From Paeniglutamicibacter cryotolerans (GTDB lineage Bacteria > Actinomycetota > Actinomycetes > Actinomycetales > Micrococcaceae): 64,000 nucleotides of DNA. The notes below the pieces were generated by a model. The model ran no database searches. It had not been told where the DNA came from and saw only the letters and a program-made list of their open reading frames with translations. Positions 1-10,815 of this stretch are shown here, piece by piece (the first letter of the stretch is position 1; each line of letters starts with the position of its first letter). Made by a program: the position numbers and the translations under genes. The stretch covers positions 744,001 to 808,000 of the forward strand of contig NZ_JACHVS010000002.1 in assembly GCF_014190875.1 (NCBI RefSeq), written 5' to 3'.

Positions 1-677
1 AGCCGGGGGATCGGCTGCCCCCGGAACGTGAACTTGCTGAATACTTCGATGTGGCACGCAAGACCCTGCGGCAGGCCATTGATTCGCTGGTCGAGGATCA
101 GGTGCTCAAGCGCGTTGTTGGGGTGGGAACATTCGTGGCTCACCCCAAGGTAGACCTTCAAGCGAAGCTGACCTCCTACACCGAGGAAATGCATCGTCGT
201 GGCATGGTTCCGGCCGCTCGCGTGCTGCGCTTCGACTCGGTGCCCGCCGTCGGCAATCTTGCGCGGGAGATGGGCCTGGCTGAGGGCACCCCTGTGGTGA
301 GATTCCGACGACTTTTGCTGGCCGATGGCACGCCCATGAGTCTCGACGACAACTTCATCCCCGAGCACCTAGTGCCGGGCTTCCTCGACGACGAAGCGCC
401 AATGTCCCTCTACCAGCGGCTCGATGAACGCTACGGCTTGATCTTGCAGTGGGCCGAGGATGAGATCGAGGCTGCTGCCGCGACGGTGGAGAACGCTGAC
501 CTGCTGAAGGTCGAGATTGGGTTCCCCTTGCTGCGAGTGACAAGGCATGCCTACGTGGATGACAACCTGATCGATTTCTCGGTCTCCGTCTACCGGTCCG
601 ACCGGTACAAGCTGTTCGTCCCAATCCAACGCCACGGCATGCGACCGCCCCGCTACACCAAGATCACCCAGACCTAA
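1..677 (+). CDS. GntR-family transcriptional regulator with UTRA domain, 5' partial
   Basis: The reading frame is open from the window edge (codons from base 3), so the true start lies upstream; the GTG at 51 is internal. The first visible residues GDRLPPERELAEYF are the second half of a GntR winged helix-turn-helix, followed by the wing ending near GVGTFVAHP. The remaining 180 or so residues fit a UTRA ligand-binding domain (FIPEHLVPGF, the Asp/Glu-rich segment and RVTRHAYVDDNLIDFSVSVYR). Regulators of the HutC/FarR type bind DNA as dimers and usually repress sugar or amino-acid catabolic genes until a small ligand binds. The regulated genes are not visible, so the ligand is unknown. The stop is TAA at 675-677. 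Confidence 0.9.
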   Translation, partial: PGDRLPPERELAEYFDVARKTLRQAIDSLVEDQVLKRVVGVGTFVAHPKVDLQAKLTSYTEEMHRRGMVPAARVLRFDSVPAVGNLAREMGLAEGTPVVRFRRLLLADGTPMSLDDNFIPEHLVPGFLDDEAPMSLYQRLDERYGLILQWAEDEIEAAAATVENADLLKVEIGFPLLRVTRHAYVDDNLIDFSVSVYRSDRYKLFVPIQRHGMRPPRYTKITQT

Positions 678-1194
678 GCCCAGCGGCGCTGGGCACGGCG
701 CCCGAGGCAACACTGGGCGTCATCCCCGGGTGCGTGATCGAGCGTGGGATGGGAATTGGAGGCATGGCTGATTCCACCGCGAGAGTGCCACGTGCCCACC
801 ACTGGAGAATGGGCCAGAAGGCGCAAGGTCCTATTGAGTCGGGATTAAGCATATGAATCGAAACTTGATTTGGTCCATAGAAATCGGGACCATGTACGGC
901 GAGCACCATACGCGCCGAATCGGCACCGCCAGAGCAAGAGCAGCACGGCTGCTTCCCACAGGCTGCGCCTGCTATTGATCCAGGCATCGACGTGGCCGCT
1001 GGCAATGAGAGCAAGGTCCCGGCACCCGGCAATGTCATGGTCGATGGAAACAACGTAGAGATAAAGAAAGGTTCTGGAAAGTACGAACAGAATAAGTCGT
1101 ATGACCGTTGGCTGTTTAACGGCGATCTCACAGAGGCAAGAGCCGCGAAAGTGCGCAATCAGTTCGGGGCCTAGTTCACGGTGGCAAGCCACGA
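678..1194. other. Stretch without a recognised gene
   Basis: No recognisable gene was found. A plus-strand frame is open from 881 to 1174 and its last 60 codons, from a GTG at 992, give a fairly protein-like tail (KKGSGKYEQNKSYDRWLFNG). It has no ribosome-binding site and no family I recognise. A long minus-strand frame over the same bases has an unlikely composition. It may be the worn end of an old gene. Confidence 0.4.
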
Positions 1195-1666
1195 ATGTCG
1201 GTGGTAACCATGGCCAACACCGACATCCACAACGGCAAGAAAGGCAATCACCGAGTCAAAGGCAGCATCGCGGCCACCGATTCATACCGGGTTTCCTACC
1301 GGCTCCCCGATCGAGCCGCGGAAGATATTGCCCGAAGCGTGTCGGCCAAGGCCATCCTGGCCTCCAACGAGGCAGCGGAGAAGCTGCTGGACGGCGTCGG
1401 CGAGAGTCTTCGCCGGAAGTCGGCGAGAGTCTTCGCCGGAACAAGAACGAAAGTACACGTCGGCATGTCGTTGGCCTGCCCCGCGAACGGTGGGCCGGAC
1501 AACCGTTCGCGGGGCGGACCTCGATTCCTCGGCGGTGCGGGCGGACGTCTCGAAGTTTCGCTACCGTGGGTGGGCTATCCACATCCCGGCGCGGGACTCG
1601 ACGGCTAAGCAAGGGAACGGCCCTGAATCATTGGAGCGCCGGACCAAGACCACCCCGACTCCTTAG
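1195..1666 (+). pseudogene. Unrecognised small gene, apparently frameshifted at a tandem duplication
   Basis: From the ATG at 1195 the first 70 codons look like real protein (LPDRAAEDIARSVSAKAI, then NEAAEKLLDGVG). The frame then enters a perfect 23-bp tandem duplication. After it, this frame becomes Gly/Pro-rich and ends at 1608. Another frame, ending at 1666, reads more naturally (RADVSKFRYRGWAIHIPARD). I infer a gene whose frame is broken at or near the repeat. I do not recognise the family. If the repeat frame is correct as it stands, the product would be 137 residues. Confidence 0.35.
1396..1441. repeat. Perfect 23-bp tandem duplication
   Basis: Two exact copies of a 23-bp unit lie head to tail at 1396-1418 and 1419-1441. 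Each begins GTCGGCGAGAG and ends CGCCGGAA. Because 23 is not a multiple of three, every gain or loss of a copy changes the downstream reading frame of the small gene around it. Confidence 0.9.
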
Positions 1667-1729
1667 CGAGACCGTGTTCTCCAGAGCGGGCTTTCGTAAA
1701 GATTCTCCCTTGTCCCAAAGCGACAAGAC

Positions 1730-1766
1730 CCCGTCCGGCACCACCGCATAGGGGGCGCCGGACGGG
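1730..1766. terminator. Hairpin terminator downstream of the UvrA-like gene
   Basis: Inverted arms CCCGTCCGGC (1730-1739) and GCCGGACGGG (1757-1766) sit 17 bases past the stop of the minus-strand UvrA-like gene. There is no strong U-tract. Confidence 0.6.
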
Positions 1767-1782
1767 AAGCGGGACGGCAGGG

Positions 1783-4173
<2,391 letters not shown>

Positions 4174-4370
4174 CATCTCTCCATCTTTTGTGCGGGATCT
4201 GCTGCGCAGCCGGTTATTCTGGCCGTCTCGATCTTAACTGCAGCGGGACCCTGGGGCCGTGATTGATCCAACCGGCGCGCGGTGCATCAGAAACAAGTCT
4301 AGGTCGGAGCGGAAAGGGTTGCTTCTCCGTTACTGCTCGAAGGGTCAGGCGGGGGCGCGGTGTTGCGCTT

Positions 4371-4411
4371 AAACGGCTGAGGGGCCCATCCTTGCGGATG
4401 AGCCCCTCAGC
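4371..4411 (-). terminator. Rho-independent terminator of the qcrCAB operon
   Basis: A 16-bp stem with one mismatch, arms at 4376-4391 and 4396-4411 (GCTGAGGGGC against GCCCCTCAGC), four-base loop, 20 bases after the qcrB stop. A short A-run at 4371-4373 gives Us on the minus transcript. The 200 bases between it and the UvrA-like gene hold no gene. Confidence 0.75.
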
Positions 4412-4431
4412 GGAGTCAGAATCTGATCGCC

Positions 4432-6102
4432 TTAGTGGCCGATCGAGTTCTTGTCGTCTACCTCGATGGCTTCGTGGCCGTGGGCTGCGTGAGCCTCGGC
4501 CAGTTCCTTCGGGGTAACCGGTGCAACGCGGTCCTCGAAGAAGAACTTCGAGAGTGCGCCACGGCGCTTCTCTTTACCGGTGACGTGGCCGGCGCGGTCT
4601 GCCTGGGGCGGGATGACCTGGCGGTCTTCGTAGCTCGTGAGCAGGTAGCGGCGGTACTCGTCGACTTCCACATGGCGTTCGGAGAAGGCGCCCTCGGGCG
4701 ACATCTCGATGATGCCCGCTTCGCGGCCGTGCAGCACGATCTCGCGATCCTTGCGCTGCAGGGCCAGAGCCAGGCGACGGGCCACGATGAAGCCGAGGAC
4801 CGGGCCGAGGAAGAGCAGCGAGCGCAACCAGTAGGTGACATCGTTCAACGACACGTGGAAGTGCGTTGCAATAAGGTCGGAGCTGGCAGCTGCCCACATC
4901 ACGCAGTAGAAGATGACTCCGGCGACGCCGACCGCAGTGCGGAACGGTGCGTTGCGCGGGCGGTCCAGGACGTGGTGCTCGCGCTTGTCCTTGGTAATCC
5001 AGGCTTCGATCCACGGCCACACGAACATGAGCGTGAAGACGATGCCGGCCGGAACCAGCGCCGGCAGCAGCACGTTCAACGAGAGCGTGTTCGTTCCCCA
5101 GGGGAACGGAATCAGCCATTCGAAGGAGAAGTTGCCCAGCGTGCCCGGCATGAGGCGGAGCGCCCCATCGACCCAGCCGATGTACCAGTCAGGCTGGGTG
5201 CCTGCCGAAACGGGGGAGGGGTCGTATGGGCCGTAGTTCCAGATCGGGTTGATCTGGAAGAAGCCGGAGATGAAGGCCACGATGCCGAAGACGATGAAGA
5301 AGAATCCACCGGCCTTTGCCGCGTAGACCGGTCCGACCGGGAAGCCAACGACATTGTCGTTGTTTCGGCCCGGGCCGGGGTACTGCGTGTGCTTGTGCAC
5401 GACGACCATGAACAGGTGCATCGCTACCATTAGCAGGATCAACGCAGGCACGATCATGATGTGCAGTGAGTACAGGCGCGGGATGACAGCGTCGCCCGGG
5501 AACTCCCCACCGAAGAGGAAGAAGGAGATGTACGAACCAATGACCGGGATCGACTTCACGACGCCGTCGATGATGCGCAGGCCGTTGCCGGAGAGCAGGT
5601 CATCGGGGAGCGAGTAGCCGGTGAAGCCGGCAGCCATGGCCAGGATCAGCAGCACGCCGCCGACGACCCAGTTGAGCTCACGCGGTTTGCGGAACGCGCC
5701 GGTGAAGAAGACGCGCAGCATGTGCACGGAGACGGCAGCCACGAAGAGCAGTGCCGACCAGTGGTGCATCTGGCGCATGAACAGGCCGCCACGGACATCG
5801 AAGGAGATGTCCATGGTCGAAGCCATGGCCGCCGACATGCCCACGCCGTGTAGCGGGTTGTACGAACCGGTGTAGACCATGTGGGCCATCGACGGATCGA
5901 AGAAGAACGTCAGGAACGTGCCCGAGATCAGCAGCAGGACGAAGGTGTACAGCGCCACCTCGCCGAACATGAATGACCAGTGGTCGGGGAAGATCTTGCG
6001 ACCGAATTCCTTGACCATGGCCGATCCGCCGACGCGTGAGTCGACGAAGTTGGCGATACGGCCGGTCTGGGTTTTCGGTGTGTATTCAGCAGAACTGCTC
6101 AT
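4432..6102 (-). CDS. qcrB: Cytochrome bc1 complex cytochrome b subunit
   Basis: Integral membrane quinol-oxidising subunit of the actinobacterial bc1 complex, which passes electrons from menaquinol to the dihaem cytochrome QcrC and on to cytochrome aa3. The 556-residue product has the cytochrome b core of about eight membrane helices with haem-ligand histidines (MRQMHHWSALLFVAAVSVHM; LHIMIVPALILLMVAMHLFM) and the Qo-side motif PWNY-like NPIWNYGPYDP. It also carries the hydrophilic C-terminal extension of about 130 residues typical of actinobacterial QcrB. The start ATG lies two bases after the qcrA stop, so the two are translationally coupled. The orientation and order ctaE-qcrC-qcrA-qcrB is the classic one. 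Confidence 0.97.
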   Translation of the reverse strand: MSSSAEYTPKTQTGRIANFVDSRVGGSAMVKEFGRKIFPDHWSFMFGEVALYTFVLLLISGTFLTFFFDPSMAHMVYTGSYNPLHGVGMSAAMASTMDISFDVRGGLFMRQMHHWSALLFVAAVSVHMLRVFFTGAFRKPRELNWVVGGVLLILAMAAGFTGYSLPDDLLSGNGLRIIDGVVKSIPVIGSYISFFLFGGEFPGDAVIPRLYSLHIMIVPALILLMVAMHLFMVVVHKHTQYPGPGRNNDNVVGFPVGPVYAAKAGGFFFIVFGIVAFISGFFQINPIWNYGPYDPSPVSAGTQPDWYIGWVDGALRLMPGTLGNFSFEWLIPFPWGTNTLSLNVLLPALVPAGIVFTLMFVWPWIEAWITKDKREHHVLDRPRNAPFRTAVGVAGVIFYCVMWAAASSDLIATHFHVSLNDVTYWLRSLLFLGPVLGFIVARRLALALQRKDREIVLHGREAGIIEMSPEGAFSERHVEVDEYRRYLLTSYEDRQVIPPQADRAGHVTGKEKRRGALSKFFFEDRVAPVTPKELAEAHAAHGHEAIEVDDKNSIGH

Positions 6103-6104
6103 GA

Positions 6105-7148
6105 TTAACCACGCTCCCAGTAGCTCGGACCGACGGGTTCGTGGAAGTCGCTGCGTGCGACCAGGAAGCCCTCGGAGTCAACGGTGATCGGCAGCTGCGC
6201 CAACGGGCGGCCCGCCGGGCCGAAGATGACCTTGCATTCCTGCGTGAGGTCGAACGTCGACTGGTGGCAGGGACAGAGCAGGTGGTGCGTCTGCTGCTCG
6301 TACAGGGCGACCGGGCAACCAACGTGGGTGCAGATCTTCGAGTACGCGACAATGCCGTCATAGTTCCAGTCCTCGCGGCCCGGGCTAACTTTCAGCTTGT
6401 TCGGGTCCAGGCGCATCAACAGAACGACGGCCTTGGCCTTCTCGTTGAGCACGTCCTCGGCCTTGTCCAGCCCATCAGGGATGACGTGGAAAACGGAACC
6501 GATCTGGACATCTGCTGCCTTGATCGGCGTACCCGACGGGTCACGGACGAGCTTGACGCCCGTGTCCCACATTGTGTGGCGCAGCTGATCAACCATCGCG
6601 TTTGCGTTCTTGCCGGTGCGGTCAAGATCGCGGAACATGAAGATCGCCGGGATCGGGGCCAAGGCGATGGCGCCGATCAGGGTGTTGCGGATCAGCGGAC
6701 GGCGCTTGATGCCGGTTTCTTCGAGAACGGTGTTAATGATCTCTTCGGCTTCCTGGCGATCCGCTTCGGGGCGGATCTCGTGGCGCAGTTCCGAAATTTC
6801 GTGATCCGGCATCAGGGTCTTGGCCCAGTGAACGATGCCAACGCCGATGCCGAGCATTGCGAAGGTGGTGCCGAGGCCGAGCATCGAGTTCTGCAGACGG
6901 ATCTGGGAGATGTTCTCCGGCCGTCCCAAAACAAAGTAGGCAATGAAGAACGACAGCGTGCCGATTATGGAGATGATGAAAAGCAGCGCAACCTGACGCT
7001 CTGCCCTTTTCTCTGCACGCGGGTCCGTGTCTGCAAGGCGCTTCCGATGCGGCGGAAGGCCAGGGTCCTGGAATTTCTCCAGTGACCCCTGACCAGCCTT
7101 AGCAACGGTGCCCGAGTCGTCCGGACTGCCGTGACTATGGTCGCCCAT
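6105..7148 (-). CDS. qcrA: Cytochrome bc1 complex Rieske iron-sulfur subunit
   Basis: Rieske 2Fe-2S protein of the bc1 complex. The cluster-binding loops are clear in the C-terminal third: CTHVGC and CPCHQS, giving the two Cys and two His ligands. The N-terminal half holds three membrane helices (VALLFIISIIGTLSFFIAYF, a second near FAMLGIGVGIVHW, a third near IGAIALAPIPAIFMF), as in other actinobacterial QcrA, which have more helices than mitochondrial Rieske proteins. An upstream in-frame ATG exists at 7178 but has no Shine-Dalgarno. The ATG at 7148 (MGDHSHG) follows AAAGGA and is preferred, giving 347 residues. It lies 70 bases after the qcrC stop. Confidence 0.96.
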   Translation of the reverse strand: MGDHSHGSPDDSGTVAKAGQGSLEKFQDPGLPPHRKRLADTDPRAEKRAERQVALLFIISIIGTLSFFIAYFVLGRPENISQIRLQNSMLGLGTTFAMLGIGVGIVHWAKTLMPDHEISELRHEIRPEADRQEAEEIINTVLEETGIKRRPLIRNTLIGAIALAPIPAIFMFRDLDRTGKNANAMVDQLRHTMWDTGVKLVRDPSGTPIKAADVQIGSVFHVIPDGLDKAEDVLNEKAKAVVLLMRLDPNKLKVSPGREDWNYDGIVAYSKICTHVGCPVALYEQQTHHLLCPCHQSTFDLTQECKVIFGPAGRPLAQLPITVDSEGFLVARSDFHEPVGPSYWERG

Positions 7149-7218
7149 GTTGTCTCTCATCCTTTTCTCAAGATTCATTAGTACGTAGTGATCGATGGGG
7201 ATGGCCCCATCAGTGCCC

Positions 7219-8007
7219 CTAAGAGGGGCGAGAAGTCAACCAAATGGTGAAGGCGATGACGACGCCCAATCCTGCGGTCCAGATGAAGAGACCTTCAGAG
7301 ACGGGACCCAACGAGCCGAGCTTTGCTCCGCCGGGCGAACCCTGGGTCTCGATTTCCTTCAAGAAGGTGATCACGTCACGCTTCTCGTCGGGGGTGATGT
7401 TGGCATCATTGAACACCGGCATGTTCTGCGGACCGGTGACCATTGCTTCGTAGATGTGCTTCTCGGAGACACCGGCCAAGGCAGGAGCGAACTTGCCTCG
7501 GGTCAGTGCGCCGCCTGCAGCAGCGGCGTTGTGGCACATGGCGCAGTTGACACGGAAGACGGTTCCGCCGTTGGCGGAGTTGCCCTTGGTCGTATCAAGA
7601 ACGCCGTGTTCAGGGATGGCCGGGCCAGCGCCAAGGCTTGCGACGAATGCCGCAAGCTGGCCGACCTCGACGTCCGCGAACTGTACCGGCTTGGACGGGG
7701 CCTGGGGCCCCTGCATCTGCATCGGCATACGGCCGGTGCCGACCTGGAAGTCCACGGCTGCAGCGCCAACACCAATCAAGGAAGGACCGTTAACGGATCC
7801 TTGCGCCTGGAGGCCGTGGCAGGTTGCGCAGTTGGCGACGAAGAGCTTGTTGCCATTCTCGATGTCGCTCGCGGAATATGTCGACGCTGCCTTAGCCTCG
7901 TTGACGCTGCCCGCTGCTACATAAAGTCCGCCCGTGATGAGCAGACCCATCAGCAACAGCGCGACGGCGGCGAGGGGATGGCGGCGCCTTTGCGAAAGAG
8001 CCTTCAC
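7219..8007 (-). CDS. qcrC: Cytochrome bc1 complex dihaem cytochrome c subunit
   Basis: Membrane-anchored cytochrome cc with two haem c sites, CATCH and CAMCH, which replaces a soluble cytochrome c by carrying electrons directly from the bc1 complex to cytochrome aa3. There is an N-terminal membrane helix (LAAVALLLMGLLITGGLYVA) after a basic stretch and a second helix at the C-terminus (LGVVIAFTIWLTSR). Length is about 262 residues, normal for the family. The longest frame begins at GTG 8022, but the GTG at 8007 has GAGGAA nine bases upstream and is the likelier start. The gene is followed by qcrA and preceded by ctaE with a 65-base gap, consistent with a single operon. Confidence 0.96.
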   Translation of the reverse strand: MKALSQRRRHPLAAVALLLMGLLITGGLYVAAGSVNEAKAASTYSASDIENGNKLFVANCATCHGLQAQGSVNGPSLIGVGAAAVDFQVGTGRMPMQMQGPQAPSKPVQFADVEVGQLAAFVASLGAGPAIPEHGVLDTTKGNSANGGTVFRVNCAMCHNAAAAGGALTRGKFAPALAGVSEKHIYEAMVTGPQNMPVFNDANITPDEKRDVITFLKEIETQGSPGGAKLGSLGPVSEGLFIWTAGLGVVIAFTIWLTSRPS

Positions 8008-8072
8008 TTGCTGGTTCCTCACTTGTTTTCTTTGAAATTGGTGTTGCCGGGTTTGGCGGGTGAAGTGGTCTG

Positions 8073-8711
8073 TTACTTCAGGAAGTAGATGATTGCGAAC
8101 AGCGCAATCCAGACAACGTCAACGAAGTGCCAGTAGTAGGAAACCACGATGGCGGAAGTCGCCTCGTAGTGTCCGAAGTTGCGTGCCAGGTAAGCACGAC
8201 CAATGATCAGCAGGAACGCGATCAGGCCGCCGGCCACGTGCAAGCCGTGGAACCCGGTGGTCATGTAGAAAGCAGAACCGTAGGCATTGGAGTTCAGTGC
8301 AATGCCGTGAGCCACCAGTTCGGTGTACTCGTAGGCCTGAACGGAAACGAAAATGGCGCCGAGGATTACGGTAAGGATGAACCACTCCACCATTCCCCAC
8401 TGCTTCAGGTTGAAGATGCCACCGGTGCGGCGAGGCTGAAGATCCTCTGCACGGAACACTCCAAACTGGCAGGAGAAGGAACTGGACACCAAGATAATGG
8501 TGTTGATCAAAGCGAACGGTACGTTCAGCTTGGCGGTTTCGGTTGCCCACATCTCCGGCGACGCCGCGCGGAGTGTGAAGTACATGGCGAAAAGCGCGGC
8601 AAAGAACATCAGCTCGCTGGAAAGCCAGACGACGGTTCCTACCGACACCATGTTGGGACGGTTCGGCGCAGGATGCGCCGGGGCATTTAGGGCATGAGTC
8701 GCAGTTGTCAC
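8073..8711 (-). CDS. ctaE: Cytochrome c oxidase subunit III (aa3 type)
   Basis: Haem-copper oxidase subunit III, a membrane protein with five predicted helices and no cofactors that stabilises the catalytic core. Recognisable segments are [20 protein letters not shown] at the start, [10 protein letters not shown] in the middle and [14 protein letters not shown] at the end. The GTG at 8711 (MTTATHALN) gives 212 residues and matches the usual start of the family; a longer frame to 8753 lacks support. It is the first gene of a ctaE-qcrC-qcrA-qcrB operon. The other oxidase subunits (ctaC, ctaD, ctaF) are not in the window. Confidence 0.96.
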   Translation of the reverse strand: MTTATHALNAPAHPAPNRPNMVSVGTVVWLSSELMFFAALFAMYFTLRAASPEMWATETAKLNVPFALINTIILVSSSFSCQFGVFRAEDLQPRRTGGIFNLKQWGMVEWFILTVILGAIFVSVQAYEYTELVAHGIALNSNAYGSAFYMTTGFHGLHVAGGLIAFLLIIGRAYLARNFGHYEATSAIVVSYYWHFVDVVWIALFAIIYFLK

Positions 8712-8830
8712 AGAGCCATTATGTCTATAAAAGTGCCCCAGATACCAATGCATCGGGCCCCGCGTGGCGTCTTTTCGCGGCGGTCACAGCCAACTTCCGC
8801 GGAAACACGCGGGATTAACAATGCAGACTT

Positions 8831-8845
8831 TCTACGAATCGTAGA
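8831..8845. promoter_or_regulatory. Perfect 15-base palindrome between ctaE and trpD
   Basis: TCTACGA-A-TCGTAGA is a perfect inverted repeat with a single central base, ending 12 bases before the trpD start, in the 146-base divergent ctaE/trpD promoter region. Its symmetry and place suggest a dimeric repressor site. The binding protein is unknown. Confidence 0.5.
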
Positions 8846-8857
8846 TAACCTAGGGGC

Positions 8858-9919
8858 GTGTCAACGTTCCCCGCCCCGAAGAAGTTCCCCACATGGCCCC
8901 ACATTCTGACCGCTTTGATCAGCGGCCAGGACCTGACGCGCCCCGACGCGTCCTGGGCGATGGGTGAAATCATGACCGGTAATGCCACAGATTCGCAGGT
9001 GGCGGGTTTCCTCGTCGCGCTGCGCGCCAAGGGCGAAACCGTCGACGAGCTGACGGGCTTGGTGGACGCGATGCTAGCCAACGCCCGGCCACTGTCCATA
9101 GAAGGTGAACGCCTGGACATCGTCGGCACTGGAGGCGACCGGCAGAACACCGTAAACATCTCCACAATGGCCGCCCTGGTATGTGCCGGCGCCGGCGCTC
9201 GGATCGTCAAGCATGGAAACAGGGCCTCCTCCTCGTCATCCGGCTCCGCCGACGTCCTTGAAGAACTGGGCGTGAGGCTGGATGTGCCCATCGATCAGCT
9301 CGCCGACGTCCTTGAATCGGCGAACATCACGTTCTGCTTTGCCCAGGTCTTCCATCCCTCCATGCGCTATGCGGCGGTGCCTCGGCGTGAACTGGGCGTG
9401 GCAACAGCCTTCAACTTCATGGGCCCGCTAACCAACCCTGCGCTGCCTACGGCCTCTGCCATTGGTTGCTCGGACTTGCGCATGGCCCCGCTCATGGCCG
9501 GCGTGCTGGCAACTCGGGGGATCCGCGCGCTGGTCTTCCGGGGCGAAGACGGGCTTGACGAGTTCACCACCACAGCACCGAACCGGGTGTGGGAAGTGCG
9601 GGACGGGAAGGTCTGCGAATCCACCTTCGACGCAGTTGATATCGGCATTCCGCGCGCGACCCTTGAGGATCTGCGCGGGGGCGATGCCGCCTTCAACGCG
9701 CGCATCGTCCTTGAGGTGCTGGATGGCGTGACCGGCCATGTGCGCGACGCCGTGGTGCTCAATGCGGCTGCCGCACTGGTGGCAGCAGACTTCGAAGCCC
9801 GTGGAACGCTCGCTGAGCGCCTGGAGGTGGGCATATCAAGGGCTGAGCGAGCAATCGACTCCGGAGCTGCCAAGAGGGCCCTGGAGGCCTGGGTAGCGGC
9901 GACGGGGTCCCCGGCCTAG
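8858..9919 (+). CDS. trpD: Anthranilate phosphoribosyltransferase
   Basis: Transfers a phosphoribosyl group from PRPP to anthranilate, the second committed step of tryptophan synthesis in the cytoplasm. The glycosyltransferase family 3 signatures are intact: [17 protein letters not shown] binds PRPP, and [21 protein letters not shown] follows. The alpha-helical N-terminal domain is present, and length (353 residues) is normal. The start is a GTG with a weak AGGGG upstream. The gene stands alone, opposite ctaE and away from other trp genes, which is common in Arthrobacter relatives. A strong hairpin follows. Confidence 0.96.
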   Translation: MSTFPAPKKFPTWPHILTALISGQDLTRPDASWAMGEIMTGNATDSQVAGFLVALRAKGETVDELTGLVDAMLANARPLSIEGERLDIVGTGGDRQNTVNISTMAALVCAGAGARIVKHGNRASSSSSGSADVLEELGVRLDVPIDQLADVLESANITFCFAQVFHPSMRYAAVPRRELGVATAFNFMGPLTNPALPTASAIGCSDLRMAPLMAGVLATRGIRALVFRGEDGLDEFTTTAPNRVWEVRDGKVCESTFDAVDIGIPRATLEDLRGGDAAFNARIVLEVLDGVTGHVRDAVVLNAAAALVAADFEARGTLAERLEVGISRAERAIDSGAAKRALEAWVAATGSPA

Positions 9920-9932
9920 CCGGAAAAAACAG

Positions 9933-9981
9933 AAATGCGGGGCGTTGGAGGGATTTTCACCCCCTCCAACGCCCCGCATTT
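9933..9981. terminator. Bidirectional terminator between trpD and the Lrp-type gene
   Basis: A perfect 20-bp stem, arms at 9933-9952 and 9962-9981 (AAATGCGGGG against CCCCGCATTT at the base), nine-base loop. A/T runs at both ends let it serve both convergent genes. Confidence 0.9.
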
Positions 9982-10005
9982 GCTTAAGCCGCCACAGCAG
10001 CCGAT

Positions 10006-10284
10006 CTACTCGAGCCCGAGGGAGAATGCCGCATCAAGGTCATGGGACGAATATGCCCTGAACGCAATATGTGTCTGCGTGCCCCGGATTCCCTCGACTT
10101 TCGAGAGCTTGTTGGCGATGACCTCGGCCAGGTCATCGTGGTGCCGTACGCGCGCGATGGCAATCAGGTCCCAGTCGCCGGCGACCGAGTACACCTCGCT
10201 GATCCCCTCGATCGCCGAAATGCGCTCGGCGCATTCGGGAATGCTGTCGGCGGCGGTTTGAATCATCACAAATGCGGTGACCAC
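10006..10284 (-). CDS. Stand-alone Lrp/AsnC ligand-binding domain protein
   Basis: A 92-residue protein consisting only of the RAM/AsnC effector domain (MVTAFVMIQTAAD, SVAGDWDLIAIARV, GTQTHIAFRAYS), with no helix-turn-helix. Such single-domain proteins form dimer and higher assemblies and are thought to bind amino acids or to modify full-length Lrp-type regulators. It is convergent with trpD and shares the terminator. A role linked to tryptophan or respiration is only a guess from position. The ATG at 10284 has a GAATTGGAGG-type site upstream. Confidence 0.88.
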   Translation of the reverse strand: MVTAFVMIQTAADSIPECAERISAIEGISEVYSVAGDWDLIAIARVRHHDDLAEVIANKLSKVEGIRGTQTHIAFRAYSSHDLDAAFSLGLE

Positions 10285-10340
10285 GCGGTGCCTCCAATTC
10301 TTCTTTGGTTCTCTGGTTGGTTCATGGAGACGAGCCTAGT

Positions 10341-10724
10341 TCAGGCGGAGGTGTGGCGCATGCTTCTGCGCAGGATGCGTCCGGTGATCAGCCGGCGCCC
10401 CATCAGGAACAGTCCAAGCACGAGTGTCGCAACCACAATGAACGGCACCTCCGCCGTGGCACCGGTCCACACCCGAAGTGCCATGCCCATCCCGACTGTC
10501 AGAATCCAGACCAGGACACCCTGCGGCCAGAGCCGGGAATGCGTCTCAACGGGCACCGTAATCAGGGTGGCGATGACCAAGGCGGCCATGAACGGTGCTG
10601 CCGTCTGCAGGATGCCGAGCACGGACAGCCCGTGTTCATGCTGTTGGCGGCCCGACACGGCGAAGATTAGGACAAGGGCAAGATCGATCAACAGGAAGCC
10701 GAGCCATCGGGAGTGTTTCATCAT
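10341..10724 (-). CDS. DUF3054-type small membrane protein
   Basis: About 127 residues with four hydrophobic helices (FLLIDLALVLIFAVSG, MAALVIATLITV, VLVWILTVGMGMALRV, FIVVATLVLGLFLMGRRLI), ending in a basic tail. The pattern fits the DUF3054 family of actinobacterial membrane proteins, whose function is unknown. The longest frame starts at 10781, but the extra 19 residues are not hydrophobic and cover the promoter side of the next gene; the double ATG at 10724/10721 fits the family. It may be transcribed together with the Lrp-type gene 57 bases downstream. Confidence 0.75.
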   Translation of the reverse strand: MMKHSRWLGFLLIDLALVLIFAVSGRQQHEHGLSVLGILQTAAPFMAALVIATLITVPVETHSRLWPQGVLVWILTVGMGMALRVWTGATAEVPFIVVATLVLGLFLMGRRLITGRILRRSMRHTSA

Positions 10725-10776
10725 GTCGCCTATTCTACCGGTCGTCGAACTGACGTTCCCTTCAAGACAAGTCAAA

Positions 10777-10804
10777 AACATTGTATGTTCATAAACAAGT
10801 TGTT
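10777..10804. promoter_or_regulatory. Two palindromes upstream of the SatD-like gene
   Basis: AACAT-TGT-ATGTT (10777-10789) and AACAA-G-TTGTT (10794-10804) are both perfect palindromes, with centres 16 bases apart, and the second ends 11 bases before the SatD-like start. They share AACA/TGTT half-sites, so they look like a tandem operator, possibly for the HTH of SatD itself. Confidence 0.5.
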
Positions 10805-10815
10805 ACCTTTGTCGG

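Noticed and set aside
664..1158. Long minus-strand frame of 164 codons
   Set aside because: Cys/Ser/Pro-rich with no family or ribosome-binding site; it overlaps the end of the GntR gene.
4435..5433. Plus-strand frame of 332 codons inside qcrB
   Set aside because: It is the reverse-strand shadow of qcrB; high GC codon bias makes such frames open.
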